Of a DNA stretch of 14,811 bases, positions 6,729-13,373 are shown piece by piece. Location: contig NZ_DJFS01000033.1 in the NCBI RefSeq assembly GCF_002432125.1, forward strand, positions 1 through 14,811. Reading direction: 5' to 3'. Position numbers and translations under genes: made by a program. A model generated the notes under the pieces. It was not told the DNA's origin and made no database searches. It saw only the letters and a program-made list of their open reading frames with translations. The stretch's first letter is position 1, and each line of letters starts with the position of its first letter. Source of the DNA: Brevundimonas sp. UBA5866 (GTDB lineage: Bacteria; Pseudomonadota; Alphaproteobacteria; Caulobacterales; Caulobacteraceae).

Positions 6729-7691
6729 GTGACCAACCGTTCCCGACTGCAAGCTATTTGTATCGCTACCAGCCTTGCACTTCTGACCGTCAACTCTGCC
6801 TCGGCTTCCGCAGCCGCAGCGATGCAGGACCGGGAAAACGCGGGCCGCGAGAGCGCAAATACGGAACGCGGCAACAACAGCCGACTGAACCGTGGCCGCC
6901 AGCAGCCCGCCCGCGGACAGGCTCCTGCCGCGCCGTCTCCTGAAGAGGTCTTGGCCGAAGCCCAGCAAATCCTGACGGCCAACAACGTCCGCTGCCAGCC
7001 GACCGAGGCCAAGCTGCTGGGCGTGACGCCGGAACAGCAGAAATTCTTCGAGGTCGCCTGCGCCAACGACTTTGGCTACATGCTGGTGACCACCACCCCG
7101 GCCACCATCGTTGACTGCTACGAAAACGACACCACCCAGGCCCGCCAGAAAGCAGCCAATCCCGAAGCTGTTCTTGGCCCGAAATGCACCCTGCCCGCCA
7201 ATGCCAACTATGATCAGGTGATCGCCCGAATGGCCACCGAGGCAGGCGTACCCTGCGCCGTAAACGAATACGGGCTGATCGGCCGCAAAGGCAGCAACTA
7301 CGTTTATGAAGTCGGCTGTGACGGTGTCGATGGCTATCGCATCAACCGCAAGGACGGCGGCGGCTGGGAAGTCGATTCCTGCCTCACCCTCGCCTCGGCC
7401 AACATCACCTGCAACTACACCACCAAGCCTGAGCAGATCGCCAGCGTGAAGACCTGGTTCAGCGGTTCCGACGCGGCTGCGTGTGACGTGTCCGATGTCC
7501 GCTACATGGGCTCGAACGCCAACGGCTCCTTCATCGAAGCCAAGTGCAATGGCAGCGATGGCCTCATTGCCCGTCTGAACAACGAAAAAGCCGTGCAGCA
7601 GGTCTATCCGTGCGCAGAAGCAGCCCAGATCGGCGGCGGCTGCAAGCTGACCGAAGGTGCTCCGCAAGGCACCAACGGTTCCGAAAACTGA
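6729..7691 (+). CDS. Exported twelve-cysteine protein with three internal repeats, function unknown
   Basis: A 320-residue protein with an N-terminal signal peptide (MTNRSRLQAI, hydrophobic core 9-22, Ala/Ser-rich cleavage region about 25-31), so it is exported to the periplasm or beyond. Residues 32-70 form a low-complexity linker rich in Arg, Gln, Asn and Ala. The rest has twelve cysteines in three sets of four: 89/111/130/153, 176/197/218/228 and 252/273/295/305. Each unit has a short helix-like stretch (PEEVLAEAQQIL, YDQVIARMAT, PEQIASVKTW), a first Cys, about 20 residues to a second Cys within an E-V/A-x-C motif (FFEVAC, VYEVGC, FIEAKC) followed by a G-Y/L turn, then two further Cys. This suggests six disulphides. 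I do not recognise a named family. A strong terminator follows the stop, so it is probably transcribed alone. Confidence 0.88.
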   Translation: MTNRSRLQAICIATSLALLTVNSASASAAAAMQDRENAGRESANTERGNNSRLNRGRQQPARGQAPAAPSPEEVLAEAQQILTANNVRCQPTEAKLLGVTPEQQKFFEVACANDFGYMLVTTTPATIVDCYENDTTQARQKAANPEAVLGPKCTLPANANYDQVIARMATEAGVPCAVNEYGLIGRKGSNYVYEVGCDGVDGYRINRKDGGGWEVDSCLTLASANITCNYTTKPEQIASVKTWFSGSDAAACDVSDVRYMGSNANGSFIEAKCNGSDGLIARLNNEKAVQQVYPCAEAAQIGGGCKLTEGAPQGTNGSEN

Positions 7692-7717
7692 TCCCAGCGG
7701 TCATTTCGACGATAATG

Positions 7718-7755
7718 CGCCGTCGGGGACCTTCCCCGGCGGCGTTTTTCTTTTT
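7718..7755 (+). terminator. Rho-independent terminator of the exported-protein gene
   Basis: Stem CGCCGTCGGGG (7718-7728) pairs with CCCCGGCGGCG (7734-7744) over 11 positions, including one U-G wobble, around the loop ACCTT. The T-rich run TTTTTCTTTTT follows directly. It separates the exported-protein gene from xthA. Confidence 0.92.
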
Positions 7756-7795
7756 GCCTCTTCCGGATACCGCCACGGCGGCCTAATCAAGACCC

Positions 7796-8581
7796 ATGCG
7801 TATTGCCACCTGGAACGTGAACTCGGTCAACGCCCGCCTGCCTACCGTGCTGGCGTGGCTCGAAGCCGCCCGGCCCGACGTCGCCTGTTTTCAGGAGATC
7901 AAGTGCGTGGACGAGAAGTTCCCGCGCGAAGCCTTTGAAAGCCTTGGCTACAACGTCGAAACCCACGGCCAGAAAACCTATAATGGCGTGGCCCTGCTGT
8001 CGAAATATCCGGTCTCGGACGTCGTACGCGGCCTGCCGGGTGACGAGAGCGACGAACAGGCCCGCTATATCGAGGCCCTGATCGAAAGCCCGCAACCTGT
8101 GCGCGTGGCCTCGATCTATCTGCCGAACGGCAATCCGATCGACACCGAAAAGTTTCCCTACAAGCTGAACTGGTTCCAGCGCCTGCACGACCGGGCAAAG
8201 GAACTGTTGACGTTCGAAGAGCCGCTGGCCCTGTGCGGCGACTACAACTGCATCCTCACGCCCGAAGATGCCGCCAAGCCCGAGGAATGGGTCAACGACG
8301 CCCTGTTCCAGCCCGAGACGCGGGCTGCGCTCAAAGGCATGAAGTGGCTGGGCCTGTCCGATGCCCACGAACTGGGCAAGGAACCCAAGGGCACCTACAC
8401 CTTCTGGGATTATCAGGCCGGAGCGTGGCAGCGGAACAATGGTATTCGCATCGACTACGCCCTACTCTCGCCGCAGGCAGCGGACCGATTCAGGGGGATT
8501 GAAACCCACCGCGACGCCCGCGATATGGAAAAACCAAGTGACCACGTTCCTGTGGTCGTGGATCTTGATCTGGAGGGGTGA
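7796..8581 (+). CDS. xthA: Exodeoxyribonuclease III (AP endonuclease)
   Basis: A 261-residue EEP-family enzyme, close to the usual length of about 268. It nicks DNA at abasic sites and degrades duplex DNA 3' to 5' during base excision repair. The catalytic residues are in place: N7 in RIATWNVNS, E34 in CFQEIK, YNGVALLSK, the SIYLPNGNP loop, D-x-N in LCGDYNCIL, GIRIDYALLSP and the closing PSDHVPVV. It begins about 40 bases after a terminator, so it must have its own promoter, though none is obvious; the ribosome binding site is also weak. The next gene begins two bases after its stop. This is the second EEP-fold enzyme in the window but is clearly the soluble DNA-repair member. Confidence 0.95.
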   Translation: MRIATWNVNSVNARLPTVLAWLEAARPDVACFQEIKCVDEKFPREAFESLGYNVETHGQKTYNGVALLSKYPVSDVVRGLPGDESDEQARYIEALIESPQPVRVASIYLPNGNPIDTEKFPYKLNWFQRLHDRAKELLTFEEPLALCGDYNCILTPEDAAKPEEWVNDALFQPETRAALKGMKWLGLSDAHELGKEPKGTYTFWDYQAGAWQRNNGIRIDYALLSPQAADRFRGIETHRDARDMEKPSDHVPVVVDLDLEG

Positions 8582-8583
8582 TC

Positions 8584-9147
8584 ATGGGGGAGACGTTCAG
8601 GGCCATATTGTTGGTCGCCCTGATCGCCGCCACTGCCACCACCACCTTCTTCTTCCTGTCATGGTGGATGGAGTCCGAGCGGCGTCTGCGCCGGGCGATG
8701 CGTAATGCCCTGTCCGGTACGCCGGACATGCAAGCTATTGCGCCCGCAGAGGGCAAGGCCGCAGGACTGGACCTGACCAACGAACAACTGGCCGTACTCT
8801 GGAACAAGGGCGCTATCGGTCTGGTGTTCGAATATGACGAGATCGAAGGCGCGGAAATCATTGTGGACCGCCACGTGGTAGCCCGCGTCCGCCGCCATCT
8901 GGGCCGCAACGATCTGGACGTTCTGGTCGAGGATGCCGAAAGCGTGATCCTGCGCCTGATGTTCCGCGATCCCCAGTGCCCGGAGTTCGAAATCAGCCTG
9001 TGGCGTGCATACTGGCATACGCCGCAATCCCTGAACCCCGTTGCCGGACAGACGGCCTCAGGCCCACGCCTGACCGGCTCGGCCAATGAGGGCCTTCGTC
9101 TGGCGCGCCGATGGCTGGCCCATATCGAAGCGGTCACCAAGGCCTAA
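8584..9147 (+). CDS. Membrane-anchored protein of unknown function
   Basis: A 187-residue protein with one N-terminal membrane segment (about 7-28) followed by a basic stretch, SERRLRRAMR, indicating a cytoplasmic C-terminal part. The soluble region holds an acidic alternating segment (LVFEYDEIEGAEIIVDRHVV), a basic patch (RVRRHLGRND) and a Trp-rich stretch (ISLWRAYWH). I do not recognise the family. The ATG at 8584 has GGAGGGG five bases upstream; a GTG at 8578 would overlap the xthA stop and is less likely. It starts two bases after xthA, so the two are almost certainly co-transcribed, and it probably belongs with xthA or with the next gene 75 bases downstream. Confidence 0.82.
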   Translation: MGETFRAILLVALIAATATTTFFFLSWWMESERRLRRAMRNALSGTPDMQAIAPAEGKAAGLDLTNEQLAVLWNKGAIGLVFEYDEIEGAEIIVDRHVVARVRRHLGRNDLDVLVEDAESVILRLMFRDPQCPEFEISLWRAYWHTPQSLNPVAGQTASGPRLTGSANEGLRLARRWLAHIEAVTKA

Positions 9148-9222
9148 CCACCCTTCACGTGCTGCGCACGGACCGCTAGAAATAACCCAAATCTTCAACC
9201 TCAGTTTTAACTGGAGCCCCAA

Positions 9223-10146
9223 GTGGCCCGATTGTTCGACGCCTATATCATCGCCAAATGGACCGCTGCCGAAGGCAAGAAGCTGGGTGAGCAGACCCTG
9301 TGGATCGGCGTGGCCAAGCGTGACGTGCGTTTCCGCCTCTATACCGAGACCCACAATGTCGCCACGCGCGCCGAGGGCGAGGCCATGCTGGAAAACCTGC
9401 TGGCCGAGCACCGCAAGCGCGGTGACCGCGTACTGCTGGGCCTGGACTTTGATTTCGGCTTCCCGGCGGGCACATCGGCCCTGCTGAAGCTGGAAGGTCG
9501 CCCGTGGGACGCTATGGGCAAATTCCTGACGTCCAACGTCGTAGACAAGGCCGACAACACCAATAACCGCTATCAGGTCGCGGCCAAGATGAACCGCCTG
9601 ATGACGGACCAGCCTTGGCCGTTCTGGGGGGCCCCCGCCAGTCAGGCCCAGCGCTGGCTGACGACCACCAAGCCGCCTGAAGGCTCTGGCGACAACATCC
9701 CCGAGTTCCGCGCCACCGAACAGGCTGCACGCCAGATGAAGCTGCCGGCGCACAGCGTATGGCAGATGCATGGTGCCGGTGCGATTGGCGGTCTGACGCT
9801 GGTCGGCGTTCCCATGCTGCGCCGCCTGTTGGCCAAGCTGGACACCTCTGCGGCCCTCTGGCCGTTCGGTACCGGCTGGCGCGAGCTGGGCGAGGATGAC
9901 CTGTCGGGTATCTCGACCCTTATCGTAGAGGTCTGGCCCGCGCTGTTCAAAGCCACGCGCCAGATCAACGCCGAGGGTATCAAGGAATACAAGACCCAGT
10001 CAGAAGTGCGCGCCGCCGCCGAGGCCATTGCCACGATGGACGACGAGGGCAGGCTGCAAAAAGCCTTTGCACCGCCTTCCGGCACCTCTGCCGAGGTGAT
10101 CGACAAGGTCGAAAACGAAGAAGGCTGGATCCTCGGGGTCGGCTGA
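9223..10146 (+). CDS. RNase H-like conserved protein (DUF429-type), often labelled molybdopterin guanine dinucleotide synthesis
   Basis: A 307-residue soluble protein. The GTG start is preceded by GGAG six bases upstream. Features of a DUF429/RNase H-like fold are visible: an opening strand with a turn (FDAYIIAKWTAA), the acidic strand LLGLDFDFGFPAG (71-83), the central motif WQMHGAGAIGG (180-190), an acidic strand IVEVWPALF (234-242), DDEG (273-276) and EEGWILGV near the end. Alphaproteobacterial relatives with the same WQMxGAGA motif are often annotated as molybdopterin guanine dinucleotide synthesis proteins, but nothing here resembles the MobA nucleotide-binding site, so that name looks unsupported. 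The acidic residues could form a metal site of a nuclease or phosphotransferase. It closes the + strand run after xthA and ends at a bidirectional terminator. Confidence 0.85.
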   Translation: MARLFDAYIIAKWTAAEGKKLGEQTLWIGVAKRDVRFRLYTETHNVATRAEGEAMLENLLAEHRKRGDRVLLGLDFDFGFPAGTSALLKLEGRPWDAMGKFLTSNVVDKADNTNNRYQVAAKMNRLMTDQPWPFWGAPASQAQRWLTTTKPPEGSGDNIPEFRATEQAARQMKLPAHSVWQMHGAGAIGGLTLVGVPMLRRLLAKLDTSAALWPFGTGWRELGEDDLSGISTLIVEVWPALFKATRQINAEGIKEYKTQSEVRAAAEAIATMDDEGRLQKAFAPPSGTSAEVIDKVENEEGWILGVG

Positions 10147-10147
10147 T

Positions 10148-10177
10148 AAAAAAAGGGGGCCAACCGGCCCCCTTTTT
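10148..10177. terminator. Bidirectional rho-independent terminator between convergent genes
   Basis: GGGGGCC (10155-10161), loop AACC, GGCCCCC (10166-10172), flanked by seven A on the left and five T on the right. The same hairpin therefore ends the + strand gene (stop at 10146) and the - strand crotonase gene (stop at 10188). Confidence 0.93.
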
Positions 10178-10187
10178 CCATTTCAGC

Positions 10188-11108
10188 CTATTCGGCCCAT
10201 TTCGGCGCACGCTTGTCGAGGAAGGCCCGAACACCTTCCTGACCTTCGGCCGATACCCGTGCGCGGGCGATGCGCTTGGCCGTATCGTCCAGCAGGCGGG
10301 CGTCGATCTCGCGACCGGCGACATCGTGGACCAGACGTTTTGCGTCCCCCATCGCGCCCGGCGCATTGGCCGTCAGACCGTCGGTGAGCATGGAGATGAA
10401 CTCGTCCACCTGCTCCTGACCGATAATAAGGTCGATAAGGCCAGCATGGGCCGCATAATCTGTGTCGAAGACATTGGCGGTCAGGAACAGCTGACGCGCG
10501 CGGCGGGCACCGATAGCCTCGATCACATAGGGGGCGATGGTCGCGGGGATGAGGCCCAGCTTCACTTCGGAGAAGGCAAAACGCGCGCCCTCGACGGCCA
10601 CAGCCATGTCACAGGCGGCAACAATGCCCGCACCGCCGCCCATAGCCGCCCCTTCGACCAGCGCAACCGTCAGGGCCGGAACATCGTGCAGCGCCTTGAG
10701 CATCCGCGCCAGGCCCATAGCGTCATCGCGGTTCTCGCTTTCGGACCAGTCGGCGGCGTCGCGCATCCAGTTCAGGTCCGCCCCCGCACAGAAGGTACCG
10801 CCCGCCCCGCGAACGATGACTGCGCGCACGTGGTCGGCCCCGTGCAGGGTCTCGAAAGCTTCGTGCAGGGCGGCAATCACCTCGGCGTTGAAAGCGTTTT
10901 TCTTTTGCGGACGGTTGATCGTCACAAACACCACACCCGACGGCAGGCTGTCGATCTGGACCAAATCGCTATTGGCGTCCGGCGCGGCATCCGCCACCAG
11001 GGGATGAACAATGCTGTTGATCACGGCCGCCTCGGCATCGGTGATATCCAGCGCGTTCAGATCCTCTTCCGACGGCTGGCCATTCTTCGGGTCGTTCGGA
11101 TTGGTCAT
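10188..11108 (-). CDS. Enoyl-CoA hydratase/isomerase family protein, LiuC-like, with N-terminal extension
   Basis: A 306-residue crotonase-fold protein. The oxyanion-hole segment FCAGADLNWMR (106-116), GAAMGGGAGIVAACD (153-167) and FAFSEVKLGLIPATIAPYV (about 177-195) match the LiuC/methylglutaconyl-CoA hydratase branch of leucine breakdown, so hydration of 3-methylglutaconyl-CoA is the best guess; geranyl-CoA or another enoyl-CoA is possible. The usual crotonase glutamate in GGG-x-E is replaced by glycine, as in that branch. The first 47 or so residues (DPKNGQPSEEDLNAL and onward, acidic and not part of the fold) are extra compared with the usual length of about 260. The other leucine-pathway genes are not in the window, so the assignment rests on motifs. 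It is a single gene, ended by a bidirectional terminator. Confidence 0.88.
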   Translation of the reverse strand: MTNPNDPKNGQPSEEDLNALDITDAEAAVINSIVHPLVADAAPDANSDLVQIDSLPSGVVFVTINRPQKKNAFNAEVIAALHEAFETLHGADHVRAVIVRGAGGTFCAGADLNWMRDAADWSESENRDDAMGLARMLKALHDVPALTVALVEGAAMGGGAGIVAACDMAVAVEGARFAFSEVKLGLIPATIAPYVIEAIGARRARQLFLTANVFDTDYAAHAGLIDLIIGQEQVDEFISMLTDGLTANAPGAMGDAKRLVHDVAGREIDARLLDDTAKRIARARVSAEGQEGVRAFLDKRAPKWAE

Positions 11109-11139
11109 GAATCAGTTCCGTTATGGGGGTCTATGGCGT

Positions 11140-11210
11140 GGTTAAACCTTATCGCAGCCTCGGGTGCGAACGGATTCGCCATGCAACAACAGGGGCATGA
11201 GGTTTTAACC
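11140..11210. promoter_or_regulatory. Pair of TTAA-centred near-palindromes in a divergent intergenic region
   Basis: GGTTAAACC (11140-11148) and GGTTTTAACC (11201-11210) lie 61 bases apart, start to start, between the divergent LiuC-like and patatin genes. Both are followed by a T-rich stretch (TTA or TTTA), so they read like copies of one site. Two GANTC sites (11109-11113, 11173-11177) are in the same interval. Neither matches a full CtrA box (TTAA-N7-TTAA). They may be operators or promoter parts. Confidence 0.3.
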
Positions 11211-11286
11211 TTTACCCTGACTATAGAGTTGCAGCCGAACAGCGGTATTGTTCAACCCACTCCATAGAAGATTGCCACATCCGCCG

Positions 11287-13128
11287 ATGGCCCACCCTAC
11301 CCGCGACAGTCTGGACAGCGCCCTTGCCCGCATCCTTACGGAGAAGCCGGACCCGCGTGCCAGCTGGTTCGCGCTTACCGAGGGCGACCGTCTGTTCTCG
11401 GCAGGTGATCCGGCAGACACTTTCTATGTCCTGCAATCGGGGCGTCTGGGTGTGTTCATCCCCCGCGAGGGCCAGCCGTCAGAGTTCATCGGCATTGTCC
11501 ATCCCGGCACGCCCGTGGGCGAAATGGCCATGCTGGCCGATACCGCCCATACAGCCAATGTGGTGGCCCTCCGTGACAGCGAAGTCATCGCCCTGCCCCG
11601 CGAGGCCTTCTATGAGCTGAGCCGCAGCCATCCGGACCTGATGGCCGAGGTTGCCCGGGTGATGATCCGGCGAAACCGACAGAAGGGCTCCAACGATTTC
11701 CCCACCGCGCACGGCTTCGTCGCCGCACGCGCCCAGCCTATCCGCCCGTTCGTAGAGGCCATCCATGCAGCCATCGAAGCAGAGGGCTATCGCGTCCGCA
11801 TTATCGACCGCGACGCCACGACACTGGCCGCGGACTGGTTCGCCCGCATCGAAGACGCCCATGACTTTGTCCTCTATGTCGCAGAAGCAGACGAGCCGGC
11901 ATGGGCCAATCTGTGCGCCCGTCAGGTGGACCGTCTTTTCATTGTCGGTGACCCGGAAAATGCCCCGCCCGCCAAGGCGACCAAGCGAAACGGCGATTCA
12001 GAGCTGGTCCAGCAGCTTACCGATCTGATCCTGTTGTCGAAGACACCTGTCGGCCAACGCCACCCCTGCAAGCCGTGGCTGGATGCCATGAGCCCCGGTC
12101 GCTGGTTCCACTGTCAGGACGGCTCGGCCCATGACGCACACCGTATGGCGCGGGTCATCACGGGGGCCTCTGTCGGTCTGGTTCTTTCCGGTGGCGGGGC
12201 GCGGGCCTATGCCCACATCGGTGTGCTCAGAGCCTTGAATGACGCGAAGATCCCCGTCGATTTCCTCGGCGGCTCCTCTATGGGCGGCATCATTGCCGCT
12301 GGCCCTGCATTGGGCTGGACGCAGGAGGAACTGGAGGCCCGCATCCATGACGTCTTTGTGCGCAAGGACCCCCTGTCCGACATCGCCCTGCCCCTTGTCG
12401 CGCTGACGCGGGCGAACAAGCTCCAGAACCTGCTGCAGGAGGCCTATGGGGATCTGGCGATCGAGGACATGCCCCTGCCCTTCTTTGCCGTCTCGGCCAA
12501 TCTGACGACCGGCAGGATCGAGGTTCACCGCGAGGGCTTGCTGCGCGAGGCCTTGCGGGCCTCTGTGGCCATCCCCGGCCTGATTCCGCCGTTTGTCCGC
12601 AATGGTCAGGTGCTTGTAGACGGTGCCGTACTGCGCAACTTCCCCAGCGATGTCATGCGCCGCTTTAACCGCGGCCCCATGATCGGCAGCGATGTATCGC
12701 AGACGCGCGGGGTCAATGCCGAGCAGCTGGAGAACCCGCCATCATGGTGGCGCTGGATCATGTCGGGCGCTTGGAAACAGGGCCCGCCCATCGTCTCCGT
12801 ACTCATGCGCGCCGCGACCCTGAGCACCAGCGCCGAACTGGCCGAAGCCCGCGCGGAAACCGATGTCCTGATCATGCCCCGCCCCGAAGGGATCGATATA
12901 CGCGAGTGGAAGGCGTTCGAGCCCACTGTCGCAGCGGGTGAGATGGCGGCGAAAGCGGCCTTGGCACAGATCGACAGACCTATTGCCGATTTGCGCAGAC
13001 CCGCGCCAAAACCAGTGGTAGCGGCACCGGAAATATCGATCGAAGCCGCAGTTGCGTCACCCGTGCGCGCGGCATTGGCGCGTCTGCTGCCCCAGCGGAA
13101 ACCGCCGCAAACCGTTGATCATAGATGA
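11287..13128 (+). CDS. Patatin-like phospholipase with N-terminal cyclic-nucleotide-binding domain (NTE family)
   Basis: A 613-residue protein. Residues about 20-130 form a cNMP-binding beta-barrel (GDRLFSAGDPADTFYVLQSG, then VGEMAMLADTAHTANVVA). The phosphate cassette keeps G78-E79, but the usual Arg is His (H88), so cyclic nucleotide may not bind. A middle region (about 140-295) links to the patatin domain: oxyanion loop GGGARAYAH (from 302), nucleophile S331 in GSSMGG and catalytic D445 in LVDGAVLRNFP. The dyad is complete, so it should be an active serine (lyso)phospholipase/esterase of the neuropathy-target-esterase type, acting on membrane lipids. No membrane segment is seen. The ATG at 11287 was chosen over an in-frame TTG at 11248; no good ribosome binding site is present. 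It is transcribed divergently from the LiuC-like gene and ends at a terminator. Confidence 0.92.
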   Translation: MAHPTRDSLDSALARILTEKPDPRASWFALTEGDRLFSAGDPADTFYVLQSGRLGVFIPREGQPSEFIGIVHPGTPVGEMAMLADTAHTANVVALRDSEVIALPREAFYELSRSHPDLMAEVARVMIRRNRQKGSNDFPTAHGFVAARAQPIRPFVEAIHAAIEAEGYRVRIIDRDATTLAADWFARIEDAHDFVLYVAEADEPAWANLCARQVDRLFIVGDPENAPPAKATKRNGDSELVQQLTDLILLSKTPVGQRHPCKPWLDAMSPGRWFHCQDGSAHDAHRMARVITGASVGLVLSGGGARAYAHIGVLRALNDAKIPVDFLGGSSMGGIIAAGPALGWTQEELEARIHDVFVRKDPLSDIALPLVALTRANKLQNLLQEAYGDLAIEDMPLPFFAVSANLTTGRIEVHREGLLREALRASVAIPGLIPPFVRNGQVLVDGAVLRNFPSDVMRRFNRGPMIGSDVSQTRGVNAEQLENPPSWWRWIMSGAWKQGPPIVSVLMRAATLSTSAELAEARAETDVLIMPRPEGIDIREWKAFEPTVAAGEMAAKAALAQIDRPIADLRRPAPKPVVAAPEISIEAAVASPVRAALARLLPQRKPPQTVDHR

Positions 13129-13135
13129 TAAACGC

Positions 13136-13174
13136 AAAAGGGCCGGACATGGCATTGCCCGTCCGGCCCCTTTA
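13136..13174. terminator. Bidirectional terminator between patatin gene and tRNA-His
   Basis: GGGCCGGAC (13140-13148) pairs perfectly with GTCCGGCCC (13161-13169) across a 12-base loop. AAAA precedes and CTTTA follows, so it can end the patatin transcript on the + strand and the tRNA-His transcript on the - strand. Confidence 0.85.
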
Positions 13175-13202
13175 TTCGCGTCACCGCCCTAGAGCGGTGG
13201 AA

Positions 13203-13279
13203 TGGTACAGCCTCTCAGGATCGAACTGAGGACCTCCGGCTCCACAAACCGGCGCTCTAACCAGCTGAGCTAAGGCTGC
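13203..13279 (-). tRNA. tRNA-His, anticodon GTG
   Basis: The - strand folds into a full cloverleaf of 77 bases with encoded CCA (13205-13203). The acceptor stem is GCAGCCT paired with AGGCTGT (terminal G1-U72 wobble), the D-arm contains AGCTCAGCTGGTTAGAGC, the anticodon stem is CCGGT/GCCGG with loop TTGTGGA, and the T-arm contains GGTTCGATCC-type sequence (TCAGTTCGATCCTGA). The anticodon is GTG, reading His codons. The base before G1 is T and not G, and the discriminator is A73, so the otherwise universal G-1:C73 pair of tRNA-His is absent, as known for many alphaproteobacteria. Confidence 0.95.
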
Positions 13280-13298
13280 ACATCGCTGCGAGGCGCTC

Positions 13299-13327
13299 TC
13301 TCTACCTAGCCTCAGCGTTTGATTCAA
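13299..13327 (-). promoter_or_regulatory. Possible tRNA-His promoter
   Basis: On the - strand TTGAAT (13327-13322) and TAGAGA (13304-13299) are 17 bases apart, and the -10 ends about 20 bases before the mature tRNA 5' end. The match to TTGACA/TATAAT is only partial. The -35 overlaps a GANTC site (13321-13325). Confidence 0.35.
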
Positions 13328-13341
13328 GAGCACTTTTCACG

Positions 13342-13373
13342 AAATACGATGTATTTTTCCGTTCTCCGGAAAA
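13342..13373 (-). terminator. Possible weak terminator after the M48 gene
   Basis: Directly after the M48 stop, the - strand has TTTTCCG, loop GAGAA, CGGAAAA, followed by a second small hairpin (AAATAC, three bases, GTATTT). The stems are AT-rich and there is no clean T-tract, so termination may be partial; the next gene downstream is tRNA-His on the same strand. Confidence 0.4.

Noticed and set aside
6615..7667. 350-residue open frame on the - strand
   Set aside because: It lies antisense to the exported twelve-cysteine protein, which has a signal peptide, ribosome binding site, regular cysteine pattern and terminator. The antisense translation shows only Ala/Gly/Val-rich composition expected of a GC-rich shadow frame.
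11201..11227. TTAACC followed by TATAGA as a promoter or CtrA box
   Set aside because: The spacing is only 11 bases and there is no second TTAA at seven bases, so neither a sigma-70-type promoter nor a full CtrA site is supported.
10326..11267. 313-residue open frame on the + strand
   Set aside because: It is antisense to the LiuC-like crotonase, whose motifs are unmistakable.
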